64,000 nt of DNA from Owenia fusiformis. Taxonomy: Eukaryota; Annelida; Polychaeta; Sabellida; Oweniidae. Location of the stretch: the NCBI GenBank assembly GCA_903813345.2, contig CAIIXF020000009.1, positions 25,024,740 through 25,088,739 on the forward strand, written 5' to 3'. Position 1 is the first letter of the stretch. Each line of letters begins with the position of its first letter. Under the pieces are notes generated by a model. That model saw nothing but the letters and a program-made list of their open reading frames with translations. It did no database searches and was not told the origin of the DNA. A program made the translations under genes and the position numbers. Below, in pieces: positions 33,624-44,989 of this stretch.

Positions 33624-36600
33624 GTGAAATGAGTTTGGGAGGAATTGATTTAACATATATATTCGGTTACATGTTATACAGTATTTTCTAATCTACTTAA
33701 TGGTCGGGATTATGTAAATGAAATGGACAGTTGGGGATAGATCAGAGTGGTCAACTTTAGATTACAATTCGTTTGCAATTACCGTCAGAAGTTGATGCTC
33801 AACAATATGATTCTTTAATCATGAACAATGTCTATCACACCATACATTAACAAATGCGGCTTAGCCAAAATGATTTTCTGTTAAAAGAGGTAGTAAAGAC
33901 AGTTGAGCTGGTTTCACGATATGGAGCAGAAATATTTTTGTAATGCCTTTGAATTGAAAAATTGGCAAATCTAAGCATGCCGAAGTTCATGGTTTTTTGT
34001 TTTACTACAATCAGACAGTATCAGAAAAATGATAGCAACCTAACAGATTTGAAGGTGCTAGTGTTGCCCAAGTCAAAATAAGGCAAGACTGTTTCGTATC
34101 AAAATCTTGCAAATTGAATTATTTTCAAAATAGTTATTTTTCGTCTACATCCTTTCAAAATCGAAATGGTGTCATTTCAAGAACCCGTTATTGATAACTT
34201 ATGATCAACGTAAGGTAAACGATATGTTGATTGAAAAGCTAGCCATTTTCTGCTTATAATCTAATATAGCTAATTCGACAATACAACTTCACGCTTATTG
34301 CCAAATAATTGCCCAGCGCTCTAATAAAGATAAGAATAATGGTACTGAAAGAACAATTATAGCCTACAAAGGACGCCATTATTTCACAATATGCGATGTA
34401 ATTCACTTAAATGCATATGAATATTGTGCATTATATGGCAAGAACTTACGTTGTTTATTGTGCTATGAAAAGACTGTGCTTGACTTGTATTCATTTGCTC
34501 TTTTAATTGGTAAGTTAATGATAATATACCTTGATATATTTAAAGATAATGACTTGCGCGACGTCCTAGCTAAATGAGTATACATTGACCAGTTTAAGAT
34601 TTGTTGTATTATCAATAACATTCTGCCTTCTAGTCTCACTTTTGGCTGTGGAACCGACTGATGATAACTACGTTGTTTAACTCATGCTGGTACTGTACTG
34701 TAATTGCAAGGCAATGTGGTCTGCTATACCAGCCCACTCTCCTGGTTTGTGTCTTAGCTATACAGCTTTTACGAAACGGGCATCGCATTTTTGGGTTGTC
34801 ACCTTTCATTTAACTATGATCATAGCCATCATTAACTTACCTTGATGATATCTCCTCAAGCTTGATGACCTTGATGAGTGAGAAGATCATAGTACCTGAG
34901 ATGTTTCTTCATGGATTTTCCGTTTCCTCCGCACCAGGTCGACATCGGAATAATGTCAAGCTACCGTATCATTAAGCTATGATGAATACATTTCATTTAC
35001 GATTTTTAAACATTTTGGATCGATACTTTGAATTCGTTAATTAATCAAATTCGATTTCCGATGGTGAAGTTTAGAAAACTTTAAGAATCTGAGTAAAATA
35101 TCAAGTAAATCCCCAATCAGTTCCGTAAGTGTACATATCTAAATACATAACATTCACATATAGTTTTCATACGGATTTATTTTTATAAAATATATTATCA
35201 AAGGGCAATATTCATACATATGTCATGCCAATACTTTCCACAAATGTTCAATCAGACATAAGTATGTATTATATAAATGAATCTAGATAAACTTCACAAT
35301 CCGTGTAAAGACAATCATTTCATACAATAATAGCTGTTATTGACTTAAATTGCTCCCCTTGTTTGTCGATTAGAGTTGTCTATTAATTTTGTATTGTATC
35401 AAACATATTTTCTTCCCATACGGAGCTATAAGGTTTTCTATACGTTGTACTACATATACAGCCTTAATATCCTAAACCTTTATTTGCAATTATTACTACT
35501 ACTGGGTAATAGATTTCCCGAGGACAGCATTTTTGGTCAAATTTCATTCGGTCAAGGTTGTTGACTATCCAGATTAGATTTGGATGTTATGGATATACGT
35601 ACCCTTGTATTGTATGGAATATTAGTATCAAAGATTAGTAACAGTCGAAATGTGTAGTATTGATATTTTCACTGCACGAAATAATGAAGTATCGATAATT
35701 ATCGACTATAAAACGCAACAAGAGTGTAATGGGATAATAAAATTATACACAGGAATAATTGTATAAACATAAAATGAATTCATAAAAAGAACAAGTGTTA
35801 TATACAACCTACTAAACAATCCCAAGTAAAAGTTATTTGTAATCTTTTGCGATAATCAGAGAGAAACTATATGCCTTATGGGTATCATCAAGTTATATAA
35901 TAGCCTTTGTATAATTGTCACGATGTATATAAGTCTATTAATATCATTATTCGAATATCATGCATAATATCTCAAAGAGATTTTTTGATTTGTTCGATTG
36001 TCACACAATACTTGTAATCATACTCACTAACATGCGACCTTAATATGTTTTGTTCGTATATGTTGTGTAAAGATCATGTGATTATTCAACAATTACATGC
36101 TACTCTCGCAGTGGATTTTATCTCACGATATATGCCTATTTCTTATATTTTTCATTATCTTAAGTTGATTGTATGATCCATTATTAACTAGTTGAATGTT
36201 CAATCAAATTAGGGTCAGGAAAAGAAGGTTAATCTATTGTAACACTGATATCATTAGGTTCTGTATTTTAAAACAGCTACAAAATTGTACATTTGTGGTA
36301 AGAATCATGTTGACACTGATGAATCACATAGGGCTCATATATACAACATAATGTCAATGTGAACTATACAATATTGTGGTGTACATTGAAATCTAGGAAT
36401 ACCCTTGTGCAATTTTATAAGATTGTAGCCATCAAAATATACGGAATGTTATAGCTGTTATAAATCTGACATTTTTATCGTTTTTTCCACTTCAAAGTAT
36501 ATTTCTTGTTATCTTACTGTCATCCTGTGTTATGATGAAAAGCTTAGAGCATTGAACTGCACGGTTTTATTATTTTATCATTATTATACACTGTGAAATT

Positions 36601-36683
36601 TACTGCGCAAAACCCTGACAATTCAGTCTCATTGTGTCGAATTTGTACACATTTCTTACTGACTTATTGATTCTAAAACAATG
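33624..36683. other. Unannotated sequence (3 kb)
   Basis: AT-rich stretch with no coding exon, RNA gene or repeat I can support. Confidence 0.5.
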
Positions 36684-36689
36684 TACCCA

Positions 36690-38870
36690 GCAAACAGTGA
36701 CGTCCATGTAACGTCACTCATATGTGGTATATAAGTTCACTGGAGACGTTGTATATTTCCGTTATATAAACGTCAAAGCAACGTAAAATTGTGACATTCA
36801 GCAAAACGTCGGTGGATGGTTAAAAAATGACGTTGTAGTAATGTGTTAGTAAAGTTCGAAATTTGTGCTGGTGTGAAAAACGTAACAATGACGTTGAATT
36901 TTTACCAGTTTGGTTCATTTGCAACGTAATATAAACGGTAAAATTTAACGTTGACGTAACGTTTTTTAAATGTGTAAAATATTTGTAAGTGCAGGAAACA
37001 TTACAAAGACGTTGCAGTTCTCACCAAATTGTTTCATTTGCTACGTAATATAAACGGTAAAATTTGACGTTGTCGTAACGTGTTTTAAATGTGAAAGATA
37101 TTTGTAAGTGTAGAAAACGTTACAAAGACGTTGTGTTCTCACCAAATTTGGTACATTTGCTACGTAATGTAAACGGTAAAATTTGACGTTGTCGTAACGT
37201 GTTTTAAACGTGAAAGATATTTGTAAGTGTAGAGAACGTTACAAAGACGTTGCACTTCTCACCAAATTGTTTCATTTGCTACGTAATATAAACGGTAAAA
37301 TTTGACGTTGTCGTAACGTGTTTTAAATGTGAAAGATATTTGTAAGTGTAGAAAACGTTACAAAGACGTTGTGTTCTCACCAAATTTGGTACATTTGCTA
37401 CGTAATGTAAACGGTAAAATTTGACGTTGTCGTAACGTGTTTTAAACGTGAAAGATATTTGTAAGTGTAAAAAACGTTACAAAGACGTTGCACTTCTCAC
37501 CAAATAGTTTCATTTGCTACGTAATATAAACGGTAAAATTTAACGTTGTCGTAACGTTTTTTAAATGTGTAAAATATTTGTAAGTGCAGGAAACATTACA
37601 AAGACGTTGCAGTTCTCGCCAAATTGTTTCATTTGCTACGTAATATAAACGGTAAAATTTGACGTTGTCGTAACGTGTTTTAAATGTGAAAGATATTTGT
37701 AAGTGTAGAAAACGTTACAAAGACGTTGTGTTCTCACTAAATTTGGTACATTTGCTACGTAATGTAAACGGTAAAATTTGACGTTGTCGTAACGTGTTTT
37801 AAACGTGAAAGATATTTGTAAGTGTAGAAAACGTTACAAAGACGTTGCACTTCTCACCAAATAGTTTCATTTGCTACGTAATATAAACGGTAAAATTTGA
37901 TGTTGTCGTAACGTGTTCTAAATGTGAAAGATATTTGTAAGTGTAAAAAACGTTACAAAGACGTTGTGTTCTCACCAAATTTGGTACATTTGCTACGTAA
38001 TGTAAACGGTAAAATTTGACGTTGTCGTAACGTGTTTTAAATGTGAAAGATATTTGTAAGTGTAGAAAACGTTACAAAGACGTTGCACTTCTCACCAAAT
38101 TGTTTCATTTGCTACGTAATATAAACGGTAAAATTTGATGTCGTCGTAACGTGTTCTAAATGTGAAAGATATTTGTAAGTGTAAAACACGTTACAAAGAC
38201 GTTGCGTTCTCACCAAATTTGGTACATTTGCTACGTAATGTAAACGGTAAAATTTGACGTTGTCGTAACGTACGTGTTTTAAATGTGAAAGATATTTGTA
38301 AGTGTAGAAAACGTTACAAAGACGTTGCAGTTCTCACCAAATTGTTACATTTGCTACGTAATATAAACAGTAAAATTTGACGTTGTCGTAACGTGTTTTA
38401 AATGTGAAAGATAATTGTAAGTCTAGGAAACGTTACAAAGTCCTTGTTTTCCCACCAAATTGGTTCATTTGCCACGTAATGAAAATGGCTAATTGTAACG
38501 TTGTCAAAACATGGTTTGAATGTGAAAAATATTTGTAATTGTAACACACGTTACAAAGACGTCATTTTCTGACCAAAATGGTTCATTTTCAACGTAGTGC
38601 AAACGGTTAATTTCAACGTTGTCGAAACGTGTTTTCAATTGAAATGTAAAAAAATATTTGTAAGTGCAGGAAACGTTACAAAAAGACGCTATGTCCTCAC
38701 GAAATTGGTTTATTTGCAACGTTGTCGAAACAGTTAATTTTGACGTTGACGAAACGGGGTTTAAACGTGAAAAATACATATACATGTATGTGAAAAAGAA
38801 CGTGACAAAGACATTGTGGTCTCAACAAATTCGTTTAATTTGTGACGTGAAGTAAATGTTAAATATATAA
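36690..38870. repeat. Left subterminal satellite, 119-bp unit with alternating variants
   Basis: CTACGTAAT recurs exactly every 119 bp (36924, 37043, 37162, 37281, 37400, 37519, 37638, 37757, 37876, 37995, 38114). Variant A has CGTAATATAAACGG after a GTTTCATTTG word and variant B has CGTAATGTAAACGG after GGTACATTTG. They mostly alternate, giving a 238-bp dimer. A rarer variant with AACGTTTTTTAAATGTG and GCAGGAAACATTAC appears twice, 595 bp (five units) apart. Units decay at both edges (before about 36890 and after about 38450). All contain ACGTTACAAAGACGTTG. Short ORFs reading through the array are by-products. Confidence 0.93.
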
Positions 38871-39062
38871 CGAATATACATGTATGCCTCGAGTTGTGGT
38901 AACTTTAAATACTGATCGGTGGAGGCACAGGCATATGTTGGCTCACACAGATGAACTTAACGTGGTAATTGAGAGTGAGAGTGGAAATATGATGTAAAGA
39001 AAACGTTTCTCCGACGTTGTAATTTTGCCATGGGTTATTGCTGACAAAAGTCTGACGTTCTG
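38871..39062. other. Transition out of the left satellite
   Basis: Unique-looking sequence with isolated ACGTT words (AAAACGTTTCTCCGACGTTG). Nothing further recognised. Confidence 0.4.
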
Positions 39063-39600
39063 TCCAGGTGTAAAAGGGTAGGAGGTCCTATCAAATTATG
39101 GTCCTACTCTCCATTGATTTATATGGTGACCTAAATACAACTCTATCCCTTATTATCTTATACACAATCAGGGCCAGTAAGGGCCTTTAAAAGGGGGGAC
39201 CATAATCCCTGGGGGACCATAATTTCTTTCACACCGGCAAGCTCCAGAGGAAGTCGACATGGACATCTATGAAGTTCAGAGGAAGAAAATATGGAATTTT
39301 ATAACTCTGAGAGGAATAATACATGGAAAGTTCCAATTTTGAGAGGAAATTGACATGGAAAAAATGCTCAAAAAGGGGGTCTTTGGCGCGGCACATAGGT
39401 ATTAAGAGGTATATTGGAATGAGCCCCCCGGTGTAAAAGAAATTATGGTCCCCTGGGGATTATGGTCCCCTTTCTTAAAGGCCCTTACTGGCCCTGATTG
39501 TGGATACGATAATAAGGGAGAGTTGTATTTAGGTCACCATATAAATCAATGGAAAGTAGGACCATAATTTGATAGGACCTCCTACCCTTTTACACCTGGA
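39063..39600. mobile_element. Fold-back MITE nested in the giant element (~540 bp)
   Basis: TCCAGGTGTAAAAGGGTAGG starts the left arm and CCTACCCTTTTACACCTGGA ends the right arm. Arms of ~180 bp stay complementary inward (AGGTCCTATCAAATTATGGT; CAATCAGGGCCAGTAAGGGC; GGGACCATAAT). The centre is purine-rich with GAGGAAAT-type words repeated. Non-coding; class unknown. Confidence 0.88.
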
Positions 39601-39892
39601 CTAAAGTTTGCGAATTATCGGTAAATTGACTAAAACTCCACTCTTCCGGCGATTTGTCAGACCTCGGGACAAAAATTTTAGTCCCTTTCAACAAGGGCGA
39701 GCGTTACAAACGGAAAATACATCGTTCGCAAATTTGATGTATTTCTCGTTCGGCTTTTTATCGTATTCTGTTCTATCAACCAATAGAAATAGAGGAATTC
39801 CCGCGTCGAAATCAACATGGAGGACAGTTCCAAGTTCAAGAATATTGCTGCTTAAAAGCAACTTGGGAGCCGTACTGCCAGCTTTCGAAGGT
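39601..39892 (+). other. Exon- or promoter-like segment inside the giant element
   Basis: More GC-rich than its surroundings. It contains a CCAAT box in CAACCAATAGAAAT near 39778 and ends in a strong donor, CGAAG|GTAAGAATG, at about 39891. A 109-codon + strand ORF (39608-39937) runs through the donor and matches no family I know. The in-exon ATG at 39817 opens only 12 codons. This fits a 5-prime non-coding exon with its promoter, captured by or native to the element. It is inference from composition and splice signals only. Confidence 0.35.
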
Positions 39893-40362
39893 AAGAATGA
39901 TGCATGCATGTTACACAATCACCAAAGGTTAAAATGAAAGCATTCCATGGCCGGTACTTGCAGCGAGAACACAAATAATCTCATGTGAAAGTTGGGATCG
40001 TTTCAATTTTCAAAATTTTTGTCAGTTGAAATTAGACTTTTGAATATTCTGATATTTGAATCGATGTTATTGATTTTCAATTTCATCACGATTTTCAATC
40101 ATAATTCCTGGTTCATAATTTTCGTTAGGTCAATTACAAGGGGTCCAGGGGTCAATTAACCATCAGCGACTTTCAAGTCAGATCCGGTCCCTGGGATCTG
40201 GCGCAGAGGTGTTGATTGGATGGTGAAGTGTTTATGGCAAATGGTTTATGCAGTTATCTTAATCTTGATGGTGATCTCTGTTAGATCTACCTCTTTCAAA
40301 GAATAGACATTGCCCGGGGAGTCAGTGATTGCCATCTTTAGCCTGATAGATAATCATGATGG

Positions 40363-40916
40363 CAGAAATACAGAAATACACAAACATGTATCAGTTTCAT
40401 ATGCTTTAGAAAATGTACATGTTTGCGAACAAATAGTTCAGAAGACAATAGAATCGTCGATTTAATTCCTCACTTACAGTTGGGGACAAAAATAAATGAC
40501 AGGTCGATTTTCGATCACCATTTCCTAATTATGGTGGTCTGAAAGCCCATAATTTCCAATATTGTCTAGATACATACAGTCCCTTAAAATTTGTATATTT
40601 TACATTTTGTATAATCTCATCCACTGATTTATGGCCTCTTGTAAATTCTCTTATTTTTAACATGGGAAATCCTCACTTCAGCAAATCCACCTGTCATTTA
40701 TTTATGTCCCCAACTGTAAGTTACATAAACGGTTTTTTCGAAAAACAGTTAAGATCTGCACTTTTAACCCGAACCGTTTGTGTAACTTAAGTGAGGAATT
40801 AAATCGATGATTCTGTTGTCTTCTGAGCTATGCCTATTTTTCGCAAACATGTTCATTTTCTAAAACATACGATGCTGATACATGTTTGTGAGAAAAAATG
40901 TTGTGGGAATTCTGCC
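40363..40916. repeat. Palindromic element split by a MITE insertion
   Basis: The left arm (40363-40475) includes ACAAACATGTATCAG, TTAGAAAATG, CAGAAGACAA and GATTTAATTCCTCACTTA. The right arm (about 40787-40916) carries the inverses. Between them AAGTTACATAAACGGTT / AACCGTTTGTGTAACTT continues the palindrome. The 246-bp MITE at 40476-40721 sits in the left arm; removing it with one TA restores the complementarity. Confidence 0.85.
40476..40721. mobile_element. TA-specific MITE, ends CAGTTGGGGAC
   Basis: CAGTTGGGGACAAAAATAAA at the left and the inverse TTTATTTATGTCCCCAACTG at the right are flanked by TA on both sides. The ~240-bp body is non-coding and starts as a fold-back (CATTTATTTATG). TA duplication places it with Tc1/mariner-type elements. 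A partial second copy of its right part lies at 41460-41530. Confidence 0.9.
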
Positions 40917-41273
40917 TACAATGCGTGAAATAAGGAAAAAAGAAAAATCGTACCTTCGACGTTCCGACATTTTGTTACCAAAATGAACCGTTTCGGTAAC
41001 CAGTGTAATCGAGCGGATCACCAGTGAATAGATAGCATACTATATTTTGGGAGTTCTTTAATTTTTTTGAAAATAACATGGCAGAGAAGCATTGAAATAT
41101 GAGGTCACAGATATGATAGCTAAACTACAAAACAAACTAAAATAAACAAAAGTAAGAACATGTATAAATGTTTCTATTTTTACATGTTCTGTTTCAATGT
41201 GGTCCTTTAATTGCTTATTTTTTAGATTCAGAGAAGTTCCAAACATTCAAAATATTACTGTAATCTCATCTAC

Positions 41274-41429
41274 TCTACGACCCCCACTTAAATTTGTAAA
41301 AAACATAAGTGGGGGTAACCAAACTCGTCTGGCCCTGTTATCCACTCCCTGATTCTGAAATGTCGTAGACCAACAACGTCAGGCGTAGATAACTGGGCCA
41401 TACGGGTTTTTGTTAAAGTGGGGGTAGAA
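41274..41429. repeat. Small inverted-repeat element (~155 bp)
   Basis: TCTACGACCCCCACTTAA at the left faces TTAAAGTGGGGGTAGAA at the right, with CTGGCCCTGTTATC / GATAACTGGGCCA inside. An extra ATAAGTGGGGGTAAC lies within the left half. MITE-like, non-coding. Confidence 0.7.
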
Positions 41430-41459
41430 TGCGATAAATCGCATGATGTATGGTCTCTC

Positions 41460-41530
41460 TAAAATTCTCTTATTTTTAACATGGGAAATCATCACTTCAG
41501 CAAATTCACATGTCATTTATTTATGTTCCA
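41460..41530. repeat. Partial copy of the CAGTTGGGGAC MITE
   Basis: AAATTCTCTTATTTTTAACA, GGGAAATC, CACTTCAGCAAAT and TGTCATTTATTTATGT match 40645-40710 closely. It lacks the terminal CCCCAACTG, so it is a truncated fragment. Confidence 0.8.
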
Positions 41531-41599
41531 AAATTCACCCTATGCAGACAGAGCCTGTGGGAAATATTGGGTGCGGAGCAAATGAGCGGAGGGTGCTGA

Positions 41600-41767
41600 G
41601 CTAACGGTCATTTTTGAAAAAATTCTTTCAAAATCATGCAGTTTTCACCATTTTGAGCACTTCTCAAGTGATTTTGTCCATATTTGGGCCAAAATTGTCA
41701 AATGTGAACCCCCCCTGGAAATTTTTGAAAAATGAACCCCCCTTGGCAAATCGTGGCTACGGGCCTG
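41600..41767. mobile_element. CAGGCCCGTAGCC family, copy 2 (inverted, partial)
   Basis: TTCTTTCAAAATCATGCAG, TTTTCACCATTTTGA, GTGAACCCCCCCTGG and GTGGCTACGGGCCTG match the reverse complement of 28260-28455. The left boundary is degenerate. Confidence 0.7.
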
Positions 41768-41949
41768 ATTATTGATATTTATATTTTTTAATCGAAATGG
41801 TGTTTGTTATAAGCACACGCCTTTTAACAATTGATAGAGACTTAAAAGTGTATTTCATCTTCAGCAAATCTGAAATTAAGCTTTGTTTTTATTGATCGAA
41901 TTCAATGAAAGTTAATTTCTTTTAAGTTAAGTTAACTTTTATCAGCCTT

Positions 41950-42605
41950 TAAAAAACTACTTTTGTCATCTGTTTTTCCATCTTAGTGTACAATAGTTCT
42001 CTACTCTGTTTTCAGAAGTAGGAGATGAACCAGATTTTTGTAGCTTTCATCCATGATAACCCTGAGACCTTGTTGGTTGTGTTTAGATGATGGTGTTTCA
42101 TACTAATCAGGTATATTATTTCATCGTTTGATTTAATTAACTTGCATCATTTGTGGCTCTTTGCTTCAGAAAGTATTCATTTGTATTTAATGCAGTTATT
42201 ATTTAACTTTCACAGTTTCACAGCAAATGAGATACTGTAAATTGCTTTAATTTGGTGCTATTTAATTTGGCGCCCTGTGCAAATTTTAAAAGTATGACTG
42301 CTATATAATTAAGTTCTTTTAAAAGGTTTGAACTTAATCCTGATTGACACAATGTTAAAACATCTCAGTAGATTTACTCATCATATTCACAATTTAAAGG
42401 TCTTATCTTAATCAATACAATTTGAAATAAAAGTATAAAATAAAGTAACAGTCTTTAAAAGTACTACTATTGTCCTCTATTTTCCCATCTACCTATTCTG
42501 TTTTCAGGATTGTTGTAGCCTTCACCCATGATAACCCTGAGATGATTTTGGCTGTGTTGAGATGAGTGGTGTTATGCTAATCAGGTAGGCCTATATTATT
42601 TCTAG
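41950..42605 (+). repeat. Tandemly duplicated exon-like units in the giant element
   Basis: Two related segments (41950-42130 and 42455-42605) share a pyrimidine-rich run, TCTGTTTTCAG, then TTGTAGC(t/c)TTCA(t/c)CCATGATAACCCTGAGA, then CTAATCAG followed by GTA. Read as exons they are 42016-42110 (95 nt) and 42508-42584 (77 nt), each with a good acceptor and a GTA donor. Both contain in-frame stops in the frames tested, so they look like non-coding or decayed exons. Duplication of a whole exon with its splice sites is the simplest reading. Confidence 0.5.
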
Positions 42606-42856
42606 AGGTGTCACACTGACCCGAAGTTGACCTGCCATATTTTATCTCAGAAAGTTAAGAGTCATTCTCAGGTATCTACTTTCCTACCGTTCCAACATTT
42701 CAAATTATTATCCAATAGAATATTTTAATAAATAGATCTCTAGTTAAATCATTGGATGAAGATTATGAGAGTCAACGAAGGAATGTTTTGGCTATATGAT
42801 TCTACTGTAGAAATACAAAAGGATAGTACAAAAAGCTACTAGGGATCTATAAACAG

Positions 42857-43107
42857 ATGAGCATAGGGATTGTTTTACCCCAGAGTAGTCCCAAAAAGTC
42901 TCCTGAGACAAAGATCAGATCTGGTGGAAGAAAGATTACACCCTCAGGTGCATTTTCAGATAACCAACTAATAAAATGTTTATACTACAAGTCTCTAAAA
43001 TATTTCAGACAAACTAGCAGTACAAGCAGAATGGAACATTTGACGGTTTGGAAGTTAGGCAGTCTAGAGTCCTCTGAGCTTGGGGAGTTGCGAGGAAAGT
43101 GACTTCG
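42857..43107 (+). other. Exon-like segment with strong donor, coding status unclear
   Basis: An 81-codon ORF (SPKKSPETKIRSGGRKITPS within) ends just before the consensus donor CTTCG|GTAAGTCC at about 43108. The stop falls upstream of the donor, and the other two frames also contain stops near the end, so a normal internal coding exon is unlikely. Ser/Lys-rich; no family recognised. Possibly a decayed exon of the element's gene. Confidence 0.3.
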
Positions 43108-43531
43108 GTAAGTCCAGGTTAATCTATTATTCATTATAGAAGTATTTTATATATATTAAGTTTACAGCAGAATCAAATCTAGCAAGATCCTTGTCATTCT
43201 ATTCTAAAAATATAAAGTGCAGACTTTACCTCAGGAATACTAGAGTATTTTACCAAAGAATTTTACAATTATGTATTTTATTTTATATATATGGCTTCCA
43301 TATTTATATTTGGAAGAATTTAAAAATTTTCCCGATTTTCGCACTTTTAATCCTCAATAACTTACTGATTTACAACACATTGTAGACCTTTGAGACATAT
43401 TGTATCTGAGATTGTAAAGAATAGATCGCTAGCTCAATTTTGGTTGAAAATGACACTGCAAAATATACAGAGTGGGTATGGGTATACAGGTTACATTTCA
43501 TACTTTTCAATAGATTGATTTTTTCCAGGAA

Positions 43532-43631
43532 AATGTCCAAAAACAAGCAGAAATGGCAATGTGTTAAACATGCAACCAGGGAAACAACGACTGAGCTGTA
43601 CAAGTCATTTGAAAAAACATTTGGAAAGTGA
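43532..43631 (+). other. Exon-like segment, short basic peptide
   Basis: After TTGATTTTTTCCAG at about 43530 an ATG opens a 33-codon basic frame (MSKNKQKWQCVKHATRETTT start) ending in TGA. The acceptor is good and the stop would make it a terminal exon. Family unknown and very short. Together with 39.6, 42.0, 42.5 and 42.9 kb it suggests a spliced + strand transcript inside the giant element. Confidence 0.3.
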
Positions 43632-43934
43632 TGAGGACCAATGAGAGCTCATGCTTTCAAGGAAAAATGAACACTTAGCATAAACAATATCTGTTCCGAG
43701 AAGCAAGCCAGTTTGAATTAAATTTTTATCTCTATGACAAGTAACGGGACAGTACTTTTAAGATTGCATAGATATAATGGCTTCATATCTGAAACATGCA
43801 ATTTTTCTAGATTTATTCCCAACTTAAAATGGTCATTATTGCTTTTTGAAAATCAATACCATGTTAACTAATAGAGCATTTGTTCAAGCTCAAATTAGAC
43901 TATTTATTCATTCCCGTTCAGAAAAATAACAATA

Positions 43935-44656
43935 TAACCCCTAAACAGTTAGGCTATAGATAATTACATTCATAGTAAAGGGGGTGAATAGATCTGCCGA
44001 GATCTGGGCACAATCTCGGAAATGAAATATCGAAATATCATCAAAGTTAATCCCATACTTAGTAGTGTTATAGGTAAATAACATGCGGGAATATAATTGA
44101 TATCTGAGTTGAGCGGGAGATATACAAGGGTTATGTACTGGGAGGTTTTGGATACAGGTTTTATCCCAAGGGAAATATGTGTATATCCCGACGGACCGCA
44201 GGGACCAAGGGATATACACATATTTCCCGAGGGATAAACCCTGTATCCAAAACCGACCGTACATAACAGATGTATTTCATACCTACTGATGTTCTTGGTA
44301 CGTCATATACCTTATAAAGTTCCAAAATTCAAAAATATACTTAAGATACACATTTTCTTGGTGTTTTAAAGTGGTTTTTAAGTTTCTGAGATTATCAAAC
44401 TCATAAATGTGAAAATCTTTTTTTTAAAAATGTGAAAAAAAATTTGGGGAAAAATGGGAAATTTCAATGCATATTTAATTCTCATAATCTACTAAGTATA
44501 GGATAAATCAGTTATTAAATGCTCGATTTTTGATACAGTGTATATCCCTCAGTAAATACAATATAGTCACGATTTATTAGTTAAAATATGCCTAATTCAA
44601 TTTTAAGACAAGCCAGAACGGCAAATCTCCCCTGCCCCTTAACCGTTTAGGGGTTA
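43935..44656. mobile_element. TIR element with TTAA-like ends and a strong internal hairpin
   Basis: TAACCCCTAAACAGTTAGG at the left faces AACCGTTTAGGGGTTA at the right. Further in, AATAGATCTGCC pairs with GGCAAATCTCC. The right flank gives TTAA and the left ATAA, compatible with a mutated TTAA duplication (piggyBac-like or Kolobok-like). A near-perfect hairpin sits off-centre at 44120-44270. Non-coding. Confidence 0.65.
44120..44270. repeat. Near-perfect hairpin (arms ~60 bp)
   Basis: GTTATGTAC, GGTTTTGGATACAGG, GGGAAATATGTGTATATCCC face GGGATATACACATATTTCCC, CCTGTATCCAAAACC, GTACATAAC around a ~20-nt loop (gacggaccgcagggacc). It accounts for the overlapping minus-strand ORFs here. Confidence 0.92.
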
Positions 44657-44989
44657 ATAAAATACTCAATAAAACTTATTAACGATAGGATAGATTTTTG
44701 ATAGATGACATACGAGACTGTAATTATATTTAAGTTCAATTCTGTGTGTCAATATTCTCTATTTGGATGCTCAAAAAAGTTCTTGTGTATTAACTCATTA
44801 ATTATTGGAAAAACAATATACATTTGTTAATAAGTCAAAGCATAAGTTAGTTGTGTTTTACCTTCACATGTGAAAATGTTAGGCTTAGTGTGTTATATAT
44901 AATTTTACTGAACATCGGTGTCTACATCTTCCTGTACAGGAACTTTAAATTATGTTCATGTAATGATTCATTTAACTGGACGTTAGTCA
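44657..44989. other. Unannotated sequence before the right satellite
   Basis: AT-rich; nothing recognised. Confidence 0.45.

Noticed and set aside
38504-38785. 93-codon minus-strand ORF in the left satellite
   Set aside because: It reads through degenerate satellite units; periodic by-product, not a gene.
36690-38870. CRISPR array
   Set aside because: Units are contiguous 119-bp tandem repeats with no unique spacers, in animal DNA.
43941-44264. 107-codon minus-strand ORF
   Set aside because: Created by the perfect hairpin at 44120-44270; the peptide is internally mirror-like and has no family.
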